Shown piece after piece: positions 7,121 through 15,325 of a stretch of 47,380 nt of DNA. The first letter of the stretch is position 1, and each line of letters opens with the position of its first letter. The DNA is from a virus: the IMG/VR virus record IMGVR_UViG_3300017960_000004, positions 1 to 47,380 of that record; one strand, 5' to 3'. Both the position numbers and the translations under genes were made by a program. The notes beneath the pieces are model-generated. The model was not told the DNA's origin. It made no database searches and was given only the letters and a program-made list of their open reading frames with translations.

Positions 7121-7885
7121 ATGCAGACCCAACCAGAACCCGACGAGAACCTCAGCGCCTACCTTGAGGCCAACCCCTACCAGTGCGCGCTGTACCAGGA
7201 GGCCGCTGCGACGCTCCTGGTGTGCGAAGGGGTCGATAAGGCCGAGGAGAGCTGGATCGGCCACCGAAACCCCGAAAACGCGGAGGAGATCGCGCTCGTG
7301 CTCGAGCTCCAGGGCGCCCGCATGCGGGCTCGCATGGCCATGGCCAGGATCGAGGACGCGGCCAACCAAGAAAAGCAGGAGGAAGCCAAGGCCGCGCGTC
7401 TGGCGAAAAGCTACGTGGAGAACTTCAAGGCCCAGCTTGCCGAGCGCGGGGTGGACCTTCCAGCCGCCACCGGCTCCCAGGGGGGACCGCAGATCCACGG
7501 GGCCCTGGTGATCGGCACGCTCAAGGTCGCCGCGGCGCTGCTCACAGCTTCTAAACAGGCTGTGGATTGCGACGAAGACCAGCGCCCTGCCGCGCTCCGG
7601 GGACTTCGCATGGTCGTCACTCGCCTGGACTCCGAGCTCGAGGCGCTTCGCGAGAGGCACCCCAGCTACTTCCACGTGGACCCCGACACGATCGAGCTGC
7701 TGTCCCAGGCGCTTCACGACCTGGACGATCTCGAGCCGACCCGCGTGCTGCTCGAGCTCACCGAGGAGAGCGAGATCCGAGCCGTCGTGGACGTGCCCTT
7801 TGCGGGCCGGTCGGAGGCGACGGCCGCGGGCATGGCTCAAGCCCTGGTGGCCGCCCTCGAGCGAGCTCGGAGCGCCCCGGAGTAG
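7121..7885 (+). CDS. Hypothetical helical protein, 254 aa
   Basis: A 254-aa largely alpha-helical soluble protein preceded by AAAGGA seven bases before ATG 7121. A charged helical segment rich in Ala/Glu/Lys (about 70-105) suggests coiled coil. The C-terminal third contains ELEALRERHPSYFHVDPD and an acidic helix. Family unrecognised. It follows the lipoprotein after 43 bases and precedes a short intergenic region with a promoter-like sequence. Confidence 0.75.
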   Translation: MQTQPEPDENLSAYLEANPYQCALYQEAAATLLVCEGVDKAEESWIGHRNPENAEEIALVLELQGARMRARMAMARIEDAANQEKQEEAKAARLAKSYVENFKAQLAERGVDLPAATGSQGGPQIHGALVIGTLKVAAALLTASKQAVDCDEDQRPAALRGLRMVVTRLDSELEALRERHPSYFHVDPDTIELLSQALHDLDDLEPTRVLLELTEESEIRAVVDVPFAGRSEATAAGMAQALVAALERARSAPE

Positions 7886-7893
7886 GCGGAGGG

Positions 7894-7929
7894 TTGACAC
7901 CGCGCTTCGCGCGTGATCAGTGGTATTGT
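7894..7929 (+). promoter_or_regulatory. Possible promoter upstream of the 85-aa gene
   Basis: TGGTATTGT (7921-7929) is a good extended -10 element (TG-N-TATTGT). A consensus TTGACA lies at 7894-7899 but 24 bases upstream, too far for a standard pair. Between them sits a small GC hairpin (CGCGC-ttc-GCGCG, 7901-7913). This could be a promoter with an operator, or an unrelated TTGACA. Confidence 0.35.
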
Positions 7930-7932
7930 CCC

Positions 7933-8190
7933 TTGACGGAGATCGCCAAAGTGTCCCTGCTCCCCGCACCGATCGAAAACGCCGCTCTCGAGCTCACGCG
8001 CCGCGTGAGCGTGGCCATGCTCACGCGTTGGGCAAAGGCCCTGCACTCGGTGGGCGAGTACCAGCAGGGTGACACGCTGCTCGCGGTCGCGTGCCGCCTG
8101 CACAACGGGGACACCACGGCCATGCACCACCTGCGCACGGCCATGTACGAAGTCCGCCGTGCAGATCACGCACGCCGCCCCGCCGCCTAA
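7933..8190 (+). CDS. Hypothetical protein, 85 aa, TTG start
   Basis: An 85-aa helical protein (LPAPIENAALELTRRVSVAML...HNGDTTAMHHLRTAMYEVRR) with a basic C-terminus. The frame is open far upstream into the previous gene, but good codon bias begins near TTG 7933, just after the promoter-like sequence; GTG 7951 is an alternative. Size and composition suggest a small DNA- or protein-binding helper. Family unrecognised. Confidence 0.6.
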   Translation: MTEIAKVSLLPAPIENAALELTRRVSVAMLTRWAKALHSVGEYQQGDTLLAVACRLHNGDTTAMHHLRTAMYEVRRADHARRPAA

Positions 8191-8225
8191 CGCCTGGCTT
8201 CTACAGCCCGCGCCGAGCTTGACCT

Positions 8226-8714
8226 ATGTATGCTCTTACTTTGCACCAGCCCTGGGCCTGGGCCGTCGCCCACGCCGGAAAACGCGTCGAGAACCGGACG
8301 TGGCACCCGCCGCGGTCCCTGATCGGGCAGTACCTGGCGATCCACGCGGGGGCTCAGCCTCGAGGCCGGGCCCTCGCCGAGTTCGAGTATGTTCGCGAGG
8401 AGCTCGGCGCGCCGGAGATCGACGCCCTGGACTTCTCGGCCGTCGTCGCCGTCGTGAGGGTCACCGGCGCCCTCGAGACACCCGACGTGCTGACCCCCCA
8501 ACAGCGCCGCTGGTACATGGGCCCGGTCGCCTGGCTGCTGGACGACGTGGTGACGCTCCCGACGCCGGTCCCCGCTCGAGGACGCCAGCGGCTGTGGCGC
8601 CTGGACGCCGAGCGGACGGCCCATGTGCGGCTCCAGTGGCGCGAGGCGAAGGGCCACAAGCTCAGCGCCGAGGAGCTCGAGCGCCTGGCGCTCCAGGACC
8701 CCCGCTACCACTGA
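8226..8714 (+). CDS. ASCH-domain protein
   Basis: A 162-aa protein whose first 45 residues carry the ASCH (PUA-like beta-barrel) signature: LTLHQPWAWAVAHAGKRVENR, then TWHPPRSLIGQYLAIHAG. Later strands (SAVVAVVRVTGAL) complete the fold. ASCH proteins bind RNA or modified nucleosides, some have ribonuclease or amidohydrolase activity, and short versions are common in phages. Here it may act on host RNA or on modified bases during infection. Start ATG 8226; no obvious ribosome binding site. Confidence 0.9.
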   Translation: MYALTLHQPWAWAVAHAGKRVENRTWHPPRSLIGQYLAIHAGAQPRGRALAEFEYVREELGAPEIDALDFSAVVAVVRVTGALETPDVLTPQQRRWYMGPVAWLLDDVVTLPTPVPARGRQRLWRLDAERTAHVRLQWREAKGHKLSAEELERLALQDPRYH

Positions 8715-8816
8715 GCGCTTGATCCCACTCGGATCACCCCCCGATGAACACCCTTGACGGCGCCGCCGTCTCACAGTGGGGCCCACTGCGACGGACCCCG
8801 GAAAGGCAGACCCACC

Positions 8817-9047
8817 ATGAACGACCCCGATCTGATCACCCTTCGCCTGCGCGACGTAGACCAGGACACACTGCGAGCGGTGCGCAACGGCACGGACGAT
8901 ACGTGCACGCTCGCCGAGCTGCGCGCCGCCAACCCCGACGACGAAGCCCTCCACGAGGTGCTGACCGAGCTCCAGGCCGGCGATCGTCTCGCCGCCTTGG
9001 TCGGCGGGGGTGCTGCCCCCCTGGTGCTGCTGGAGCGCCTGCCGTGA
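8817..9047 (+). CDS. Small acidic protein, 76 aa
   Basis: A 76-aa protein (ITLRLRDVDQDTLRAV..., LHEVLTELQAGD...) made of short strand-helix units and strongly acidic. ATG 8817 follows a weak purine-rich site. It overlaps the next gene's GTG at its stop. The upstream 100 bases (8715-8816) contain no gene that I can see. Function unknown; small acidic phage proteins of this size often inhibit host factors, which is speculation here. Confidence 0.6.
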   Translation: MNDPDLITLRLRDVDQDTLRAVRNGTDDTCTLAELRAANPDDEALHEVLTELQAGDRLAALVGGGAAPLVLLERLP

Positions 9048-9283
9048 AATCGGGCCCCGCCCCTGTGCGCCACGGCGCCATTCGGAACTATCGGCTCGAG
9101 CGTGCTGCGGTGCGCTCTAGCTTTGTCACCGACGACGGCCAGGAACTGAACGCGATCGGCAGCGAGGTGCGCACCGTCGAGGAACGCTACTGCGCCTACT
9201 GCAAGACCTGGGAGCGCGTCGAGGGCGTGTTCGGGGTCCTGCGCTGGATGGCGCAGCACGAGAACGGGGAGTGCCAGGACTAG
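9044..9283 (+). CDS. Small zinc-finger-like protein, 79 aa
   Basis: A 79-aa protein starting at GTG 9044, overlapping the previous stop. The C-terminal half contains YCAYCKTWERVEG, then 14 residues later HENGEC, a C-x2-C...H-x4-C arrangement suitable for one zinc ion. The N-terminal half is basic. It is the last gene of the plus-strand operon and is followed by a terminator. Confidence 0.7.
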   Translation: MKSGPAPVRHGAIRNYRLERAAVRSSFVTDDGQELNAIGSEVRTVEERYCAYCKTWERVEGVFGVLRWMAQHENGECQD

Positions 9284-9312
9284 AGAGCTCGCTGCCTCCC
9301 CTGCCTCCGGTG

Positions 9313-9340
9313 GCCCGGCCCCCAAGGGGGTCGGGCTTTT
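9313..9340 (+). terminator. Rho-independent terminator of the plus operon
   Basis: GCCCGGCCCCC-AA-GGGGGTCGGGC followed by TTTT on the plus strand: an 11-bp GC stem with one G-T-type mismatch and a short U-tract. It lies 29 bases after the zinc-finger gene and abuts the stop codon of the converging 88-aa gene, so it separates the plus operon from the long minus block. Confidence 0.85.
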
Positions 9341-9605
9341 ACTTGAGCTTCCCGGCGATCACAAGCACCGCCGCCACCCCGAAGATGGCCACGGCGACCC
9401 CGCCCAGGCCGCCGACGTTTTCCGTGCTGAGCTGGCCCGCGGAGTAGCCCTCGGCGCGCACCGGCTGAGCTCGCCGAGCACGGCCCTCGAGCACGGCCTG
9501 CTGGATCGGTGGCAGCGTCGCCGCTTGCAACGGCTGCACGGGCACGCCCTCCCGAAAGAAGGTCGGGCGGGAACGCGTGAGGAGCTCGAGGGTGTTTCGA
9601 TCCAT
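9339..9605 (-). CDS. Small membrane protein, 88 aa
   Basis: An 88-aa protein with a basic N-terminal domain and one C-terminal membrane helix (GGVAVAIFGVAAVLVIAG) ending in two lysines. GGAG eight bases upstream supports ATG 9605. It is the last gene of the 22-kb minus block. Small tail-anchored proteins like this occur in membrane-containing virions; that role is inferred from context. Confidence 0.75.
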   Translation of the reverse strand: MDRNTLELLTRSRPTFFREGVPVQPLQAATLPPIQQAVLEGRARRAQPVRAEGYSAGQLSTENVGGLGGVAVAIFGVAAVLVIAGKLK

Positions 9606-9616
9606 GGGGTCGTCTC

Positions 9617-11422
9617 CTAGCGGGCGAGTGCGAGTGCGGCGGCCAGTCCCCCGCCCAGGAGCAGCAGCGCGCCCGCGCCCCCACCTCCGCTGCCGCCGAT
9701 CACGTCCTCGTCGTCCACGCCCGGCATGCCGGGCGGCACCTCGCCCTCGGCCTCGCCCTCGCCGGGAACGACCTGGCCCGGCGGAAGGTTGGGATTTTGG
9801 AGCGACGTAGCTGAACTTTTGAGCGCCTGCTCGAGCTCGGTGCGGTAGCTGGCGTCGGGGACCACCTCGAGGTCGAGGCCCTCGATCAGATCGCGGCGCT
9901 TGAGGAGCTCGCGGCGAGCATCCGCCCAGCGCTGCGCCACGTCGGTGTCCCAGATCCCGCCGAACGTGTCGTCCACGTAGGCGCACGTCGTGGTCCCCGC
10001 GAAACGCCAGCAGTTGCGGCGGTAGATCCCCATGACGAACTTGATCCAGTACCAGAGGCTGACCCGAAGGTGCGGACCCAGGTCGAGCTGCGCCGAGCTC
10101 GGCAGGTGGAACGCGTCGTCCTCGTCAAGCTCGCGCCACAGGACGTTTTTCTCGTCGTCCACGAGCTCGCGCTCGAGGAAGGCCAGGAAGTCGGCGCGGT
10201 TCGTGTCGTCCACGAGCTCGCCGCTGCGGTGCGGCGCTCTGCCGGCCTGCGCCGCCTCGAGGGCCTTTCGCATGTCGTGCACGTTGTCGTAGGCGAACAG
10301 CTCCCATGCCCCGTTTCGCTGCCGCATGGTGATCGAGCAGGACAGGTCGCCGATCAGGTAGCAGTGGCCCAGGCTCATACCGTAGCCCGGCAGCAGGCAC
10401 TCCACTTTCCCGCCAGGGAACGCGATGTTGGGCGTGAGGGCGCCCGCGCGAAAGCACGCCCTGAACCATTCCTTCCACTGCGTCTCGAGCGGACTCGGGA
10501 GCAGGCGAAACGCGTTCGGCGTGTTCTTGTTCATCGAGCTCCAAAGCTGCCCCGCGAACTGGCGCGCGCTGGGGTAGTACGTGTCGATGCTGTCCCAGCT
10601 CGAGATCTGCGGGCCCCCGCCCTGGAACGCGGCGAACTGGCGGCAGGGTCCGGGGAGGTAGGCGAACGCGTTTGCACGGAACGAGGCGCCGGGCACGAAG
10701 TAGGCGTCGCCCGTGCTCGGCCGCGTCACCGCCGGCGCGAACTCGACCCGCTCACCGCGGGTGTTGCCCTCCTCGTCGGTGAGCTTGAGGCAGGCGAAGG
10801 CGGCGCCCTGGAAGTTGTCAGCGAAGCTCCCGATCGGCGAGAAGATCGGCGACCAGTCTCCGGTGGCCGCCTGCTGGAGCACCGCTCGAGCCAGGCTCTC
10901 GTCTTCGGCCTTTTGGTACTCGAGGCGCTTGAAGCATACCGGCGGCGGCGGGCTGGTCTGGTCGCCCTGGGCCAGCGCGATGATCAGCTTGCCGAAACTC
11001 ATAGCGAGTTTCACGATCCACCCCACAATCGGGATTGACCCGATCGCGTTGGTGAATCCTTCGATGATGTCGGGAATGAACGACGAGATCGCGTCCCCGA
11101 CGATCTGGGTGGCACTCACGCCCAGGTTGTCGAGCACGCCGAACGCCTGGTCCATCGCCCCCATGAAGGTGTCGAGCTCCGGCAGCAGCGTGTCCACGAA
11201 CCCGAACGCCTCGCCCTGATCCTTGAGCGACCGGATCGAGAGCTTCTGCCAGTTTTGGAACGATGCTCTCGAGGCCGCCGCTTCCGCGTTGGCCTTCAGG
11301 AAACCCTCGGCGCTGAGCGCCGTCTCGGTCGGCAGCGAGCTCAGGAACTCGCCCTGGGCCCAGCGCTGCTGAAAGGGCATGAGCCCCGAAGGGGTTTCGT
11401 AGAGTGCATCGATCTTGGGCAT
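9617..11422 (-). CDS. Large tail-anchored protein, 601 aa, probable virion protein
   Basis: A 601-aa protein I do not recognise. Residues about 105-155 form a glycine/isoleucine-rich hydrophobic segment (SIPIVGWIVKLAMSFGKLI) that could insert in or fuse membranes. The middle 250 residues are a mixed globular domain with several cysteines and aromatic residues. A disordered Pro/Glu/Gly-rich stretch leads to a C-terminal membrane helix (GAGALLLLGGGLAAALALA). The C-terminal helix shares the LLLLGGGLA motif with the N-termini of the paralogues at 40.1-41.5 kb. The large ectodomain and terminal anchor suit a spike, vertex or entry protein. Confidence 0.7.
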   Translation of the reverse strand: MPKIDALYETPSGLMPFQQRWAQGEFLSSLPTETALSAEGFLKANAEAAASRASFQNWQKLSIRSLKDQGEAFGFVDTLLPELDTFMGAMDQAFGVLDNLGVSATQIVGDAISSFIPDIIEGFTNAIGSIPIVGWIVKLAMSFGKLIIALAQGDQTSPPPPVCFKRLEYQKAEDESLARAVLQQAATGDWSPIFSPIGSFADNFQGAAFACLKLTDEEGNTRGERVEFAPAVTRPSTGDAYFVPGASFRANAFAYLPGPCRQFAAFQGGGPQISSWDSIDTYYPSARQFAGQLWSSMNKNTPNAFRLLPSPLETQWKEWFRACFRAGALTPNIAFPGGKVECLLPGYGMSLGHCYLIGDLSCSITMRQRNGAWELFAYDNVHDMRKALEAAQAGRAPHRSGELVDDTNRADFLAFLERELVDDEKNVLWRELDEDDAFHLPSSAQLDLGPHLRVSLWYWIKFVMGIYRRNCWRFAGTTTCAYVDDTFGGIWDTDVAQRWADARRELLKRRDLIEGLDLEVVPDASYRTELEQALKSSATSLQNPNLPPGQVVPGEGEAEGEVPPGMPGVDDEDVIGGSGGGGAGALLLLGGGLAAALALAR

Positions 11423-11429
11423 GGAGCCT

Positions 11430-12026
11430 TCAGCCCCCGCTCGGGGGGCGCGCGTGGACGGCCAGGAACTCCTCGAGGAGCAGCGCGGCCTCGGTGCTGT
11501 TGGGCGCGGTGCCGATCGTCACCAGGCGCTCCGGGTCCACGCCCAGGTTGACGACGTAGGGCTGGGGAGCTCCGGCGACGTAGTACACTTCCCAGGTGTA
11601 GACGCCATCGGTGCCTGCGCTGACCGCCCGGCTCTCCTCACCGACTTCAAGCGGCGGCACGAGCCCTTCCTCGAGGATCTCGAAGCCGGGCGGGGTTACG
11701 CTGGCGTTGACGAGCTCGATCGCGCTCTGCTCCGCCTCGAGCACCGTGTCGAACGACCCTGCGATCGTCTCGGCGGTGTACTCCTGGATGGGTCCGATCT
11801 CGGAGTCGTAGGCCCTTCGCACCATCAGGGTGAAGGGCTTTTCATCGTTGGGGGTGTAGACGATCGCGTACTCGTAGAGCCCGCGCCGGCCCAGGTGGAC
11901 CGTATCGTACTCGGCCCACTTGCCGCCCTCGGGGCGGCCGAGCTCGATCGTGGGGTTCACGGATTCCGAAGACCCGGCGAAGATCAGTAGACCGGCGATC
12001 ACGCCGACGACGAGTAGTGTTCCCAT
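11430..12026 (-). CDS. Membrane-anchored beta-rich protein, 198 aa
   Basis: The N-terminus is a short hydrophobic anchor (GTLLVVGVIAGLLIFAG) with no upstream charge, followed by a beta-rich ectodomain (YDTVHLGRRGLYEYAIVY, FTLMVRRAYDSE) and a second mixed region ending in a helix. Family unrecognised. It starts at ATG 12026, 12 bases after the Ig-like gene, in the probable virion operon. An uncleaved anchor with an external domain would suit a membrane-associated virion protein. Confidence 0.7.
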   Translation of the reverse strand: MGTLLVVGVIAGLLIFAGSSESVNPTIELGRPEGGKWAEYDTVHLGRRGLYEYAIVYTPNDEKPFTLMVRRAYDSEIGPIQEYTAETIAGSFDTVLEAEQSAIELVNASVTPPGFEILEEGLVPPLEVGEESRAVSAGTDGVYTWEVYYVAGAPQPYVVNLGVDPERLVTIGTAPNSTEAALLLEEFLAVHARPPSGG

Positions 12027-12038
12027 GGTGCTGTGCTC

Positions 12039-12911
12039 CTATGCGAGGTTCCAGGTGAAGGTGGCAGGCCCAGGGCCGCAGATCTCGAATGGCGGGTCGC
12101 TCGATACGAGTACGCCCACCTCGTAGGTGCCGGACGGGGGAGGGCCGCCGTCGATGGTGGCCGTGACGGTGCTCAGGTCAACCGACAAGGCGCCGGTGTA
12201 GGTGGCCACCAGATTGCCGTTGTCGTACAAGCCGACGAGCACCGGGCCCGGTGGGGGGTTCGGCAGCGGCGGGTCGAGGGTGACGGCCACGGGGACGGCC
12301 TGGCCGATCGACCCCTGGTCAGGAGTGATCTGCACGATCTGGCACTCGCCCCCTGGGCCGTCGCCACCGCCGCCGTTCTGCTCATTGGCGCGCTCGCCAA
12401 AGCAGCACGTGGCCAGCAGGGCGTCCTCGGTCTTGACGATCCCGATCGGCTCAAAGTCGATCGTGAACGGGCCGCCGACGAGCTGCGGCACCATGCCGTC
12501 CTCACCGCACAGGAAGCCAAGGCCCCCGAACCGCGGCACGAATAGGGAGCGAAACGTGGTCGGGAGCTCGCCCGCGATCTCGGCCTGGGCGGGGAAGTCC
12601 AGCAGGACGCCCTCGACCCGCTGGATCGATCCGGCGTCCTCGAGCGACGCGCCGGCGACGGCGACCCCGCCGTTGATCGGGGTGAGAGCGTTGTAGGCCG
12701 CGAGCAGGTTCGGCCCGCGCACGTCGAGCCGCGGGATGAACACGTCCGCGGGCTGCTCGAGTCCGAGACGCTGGTAGAGGTCGCGCAGTCGGAACACGCC
12801 CAGATTGCCGCCGAGCTGGAAGGTGGCCAGGTCCCCTGCGATGGTGGGTGCGGGGAGCTCGGTGATCGACTGCCCGTCGAGGGTGCCGGTGACTTGGAGA
12901 CGGACACGCAT
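12039..12911 (-). CDS. Beta-rich protein with C-terminal Ig-like domain, 290 aa
   Basis: A 290-aa, predominantly beta-strand protein. The first ~110 residues contain long alternating strands. The C-terminal 100 residues (IVQITPDQGSIGQAVPV onward) resemble an IPT/TIG-like immunoglobulin fold. A Gly-rich linker with several cysteines separates the halves. The start ATG 12911 overlaps the previous TGA by one base. With its 180-aa partner it is a second candidate pair of virion beta proteins (capsid or spike). Confidence 0.7.
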   Translation of the reverse strand: MRVRLQVTGTLDGQSITELPAPTIAGDLATFQLGGNLGVFRLRDLYQRLGLEQPADVFIPRLDVRGPNLLAAYNALTPINGGVAVAGASLEDAGSIQRVEGVLLDFPAQAEIAGELPTTFRSLFVPRFGGLGFLCGEDGMVPQLVGGPFTIDFEPIGIVKTEDALLATCCFGERANEQNGGGGDGPGGECQIVQITPDQGSIGQAVPVAVTLDPPLPNPPPGPVLVGLYDNGNLVATYTGALSVDLSTVTATIDGGPPPSGTYEVGVLVSSDPPFEICGPGPATFTWNLA

Positions 12912-13453
12912 CAGCCGAGCCCTCCAGGACCGTCAGGAATAGGTCCAGGGAGCTCGACCGCGGGATAGCGCGAGCAGCAGGCCGCGCGGATCTTGGATTC
13001 AACCGTCACGAGATCGATCATGTTCAGGTAAAGCTCCCAGGTGAGGGGCTGCGGCGGGTTGATCTCGGCGTTGATCCGCAAGCCACCGCCGTTGAAGACC
13101 GGCAGGTTGATCGCGGCGCCGAAGCTGGGCTCGATCGGGGGCAGCACGTCCACCGGGAGAAGGCCGGGCCCCAGGACGCGCACCAGGCCGGAGATCGCGT
13201 CCGATTGGTTGCCGACGCTGGCCACGAAGCCCAGGTGCGCGACGAACTGGTCGCGGGTGGAGGGGAACCCCTGTTCGGCGAGTGCCTCGATCAGGGGGCC
13301 GAAGGGGAAGGTGCCGAACTCGCCTCCGGGGTCGCCGCTGATCGCGTCGATCTCCCAAAACCCCGACTGGCGCAGGCGCGCCGGCCCAAACGAGCACGGC
13401 GCCACCGTGCCCGTGAGCTCGCCCGGCACGTTGATCTTGACGACTTCAGACAC
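12911..13453 (-). CDS. Beta-rich hypothetical protein, 180 aa, GTG start
   Basis: A 180-aa protein starting at GTG 13453 (VSEVVKINVPGELTGTV). The frame upstream of this GTG is low-complexity and overlaps the preceding gene, so the longer reading is rejected. Strand-rich segments include FGAAINLPVFNGGGLRINAE and LTWELYLNMIDLVTV, and the C-terminus holds a Cys-Cys pair. It sits seven bases after the 349-aa gene and is coupled to the 290-aa gene. Probably a virion protein; fold unconfirmed. Confidence 0.7.
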   Translation of the reverse strand: MSEVVKINVPGELTGTVAPCSFGPARLRQSGFWEIDAISGDPGGEFGTFPFGPLIEALAEQGFPSTRDQFVAHLGFVASVGNQSDAISGLVRVLGPGLLPVDVLPPIEPSFGAAINLPVFNGGGLRINAEINPPQPLTWELYLNMIDLVTVESKIRAACCSRYPAVELPGPIPDGPGGLG

Positions 13454-13460
13454 GGTGGTC

Positions 13461-14510
13461 CTAGCGGTTGCGGAGGGTTTGCTGTTGGATCGCCATTCGC
13501 CGCAGGCGAGCGATCCGCGAGCCACCGGCCTGCTCGAGGTACTCGGGCGAGTAGTAGACGCCCTGGTACACCAGTCCGTCGCCGTACTGGCTGTGGTCGT
13601 GGCCGTCGTTGCCCACGCTGAAGCCCGACGACGCCATGCGAGCGCGCTGCGCCTCGAGCAGCGTTTCCCGGCGTCGGCGCTGCCGGGCCTGGAAGACGGA
13701 GCCCACGCCATAGCCGTGCTCTTGGAGGACGCCCTGCATGGTCGCGGCCTGAGCCGGGGTGATCGGCGCGCCGACGCTCACGCCCTGGGCCTGGGCGACG
13801 CGAGCTCGCTGCACGTCGAGTAGGGTCTGACGGCGGCGCCGCTCGCGGGCCTGGTACACGGATCCGATGCTCATTCCTTCGCTCATGGTGTCGCTCCTGG
13901 TCGCAGGGTAGCCGGTCTGCGCGTTTGGCGATACCTCGCCGGGCACGCTGGCCGTGGGTTGCATCGCCGTCGCCTGGGCCTGCGCGTCCCTGGCTGCGAT
14001 GGTCTGCATGCACGCCGTCCGCTCGTCGCCATGCGCCTGCATGTGCTGGACGTAGTGCTTCACGTCGCCGATGTGCGTTCTGGCCACGCTGAGCTTGTGC
14101 TCGGCCCAGGGCGGCAGCGGGCGGCCCTGGTCGATCCGCCCGAGCAGATCCTCGGCGTAGTCGCGGATCTCGCGCGCGTTTTTCACGTTCATGTAGCCCT
14201 GCTTGTAGTCGCCCCCGGCGGCGTAGCCGTGGAGCTGGGCCTCGTAGCGCCGCACGGCGCTCGCAGACTTGGCCGAGGCCGGCGTCACGCCCCCGAACCG
14301 GGCGCTGCGATAGCCCTGGATCTGGCCGATGCTGACGCCCCCCTGGCGGCGCACCGGGACGTAGGGACGCACCGCGGTGCCGTAGTAGTACGGCGAACCC
14401 TCGGCCACCTGAGCCGGCGGGTCGGGCTGCACGAACTGGCCCCCCGCTGCGAGGAACTCGGCGAGCTCTCGTCGGCGCCGCTTCGCTACTGGCTGAAATC
14501 CGATGGTCAC
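13461..14510 (-). CDS. Virion-associated protein with internal repeat, 349 aa
   Basis: Basic, Gln/Arg-rich protein. Residues about 119-155 (DLLGRIDQGRPLPPWAEHKL... HIGDVKHYV) match a helical motif that I associate with many phage head or internal proteins (a pattern of residues around LPxWxExKLxxA). The C-terminal half contains two copies of a 26-residue unit around SVYQARERRRRQTLL and SVFQARQRRRRETLL, separated by about 25 residues. The Arg-rich repeats suggest DNA binding or membrane contact inside the particle. The start ATG 14510 overlaps the previous stop (ATGA). Confidence 0.7.
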   Translation of the reverse strand: MTIGFQPVAKRRRRELAEFLAAGGQFVQPDPPAQVAEGSPYYYGTAVRPYVPVRRQGGVSIGQIQGYRSARFGGVTPASAKSASAVRRYEAQLHGYAAGGDYKQGYMNVKNAREIRDYAEDLLGRIDQGRPLPPWAEHKLSVARTHIGDVKHYVQHMQAHGDERTACMQTIAARDAQAQATAMQPTASVPGEVSPNAQTGYPATRSDTMSEGMSIGSVYQARERRRRQTLLDVQRARVAQAQGVSVGAPITPAQAATMQGVLQEHGYGVGSVFQARQRRRRETLLEAQRARMASSGFSVGNDGHDHSQYGDGLVYQGVYYSPEYLEQAGGSRIARLRRMAIQQQTLRNR

Positions 14511-15322
14511 TTTCGACTGCCTTTCTTCGGCCGTTTCTTGGCCGTCTTGTTCGCGGGTTTCTTGGCTGCCTTTTTCGGCGAACTCGAGCGCCGCTCGGTG
14601 ACCCGCGTTTGGCCGATGATGATCCCCTCCCGGCCGATGCCGCGCTCGCTCACAAGGTCTAGGTGCTGGTCGGGCATGTCGCTTTCCACGGATTCGATCA
14701 GCGCGCTCCGCAGCATTTTGCGGATCTCGGTAGCCTCGCGCTCGCTGTAGCCCTCGAGCTCGAGGTTCACCGTGACCGTGAACTCGTGCTTGCTTTTGCG
14801 CTTCGCGTCCTTGCGATCGCGCTTAGGGGCTCGAGCGGCCTTCGGCTTGGGCGCGGGTTTGGTATCGGCAGCTCGTAGCTCGCGCAGAAAGGCCATGGCG
14901 GTAGACTTGTTCGCCGCGCCGACGTTCCAGGTTCCAGACAAAACGTCGGGATCGGGGTCGTCGCGTAGGTAATAGATGGTGACGAGATCACCGTTCGGTG
15001 CGCGCAGCATCCACTCCCCCAGGTACTCCTCCCCCTCCTCGATAGCCTCGTTCACGTCGGCTACCTCGTAGGTCGGCGTGCCGAGCAACGAGCGCAGCCG
15101 CTTTCCGAGCTCGCCGCGATACTCGGTGTCCTCGCCGTAGACCCCTTGACCGGAGGTGCCGGCGATCTGGCCTTCTGGCACGTCGAGCCTTCGGGCGTAC
15201 CTGGCGTAGCCGGGCACCTTGGTAGTGGTGGGCTCCGACTTACGCGAGCTTGGCACTCGAGCGCTCTTGCTCGAGGCTTGACGCCCGAAGATCCGTTCCA
15301 TGAGTGTACGCGTGGTCGTCAT
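14507..15322 (-). CDS. Basic DNA-binding-like protein, 271 aa
   Basis: A 271-aa protein with an N-terminal basic stretch, a central acidic globular domain (about 90-140, including EYLGEWMLRAPNGDLVTIYY), a Lys/Ala/Arg linker, a second domain (EFTVTVNLELEGYSEREATE...), and a histone-like Lys-rich tail (KKAAKKPANKTAKKRPKK). Such tails neutralise DNA. It lies between the 2427-aa protein and the 349-aa protein in the minus block and could help condense the packaged genome; this is inference from composition. Confidence 0.65.
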   Translation of the reverse strand: MTTTRTLMERIFGRQASSKSARVPSSRKSEPTTTKVPGYARYARRLDVPEGQIAGTSGQGVYGEDTEYRGELGKRLRSLLGTPTYEVADVNEAIEEGEEYLGEWMLRAPNGDLVTIYYLRDDPDPDVLSGTWNVGAANKSTAMAFLRELRAADTKPAPKPKAARAPKRDRKDAKRKSKHEFTVTVNLELEGYSEREATEIRKMLRSALIESVESDMPDQHLDLVSERGIGREGIIIGQTRVTERRSSSPKKAAKKPANKTAKKRPKKGSRK

Positions 15323-15325
15323 TTT

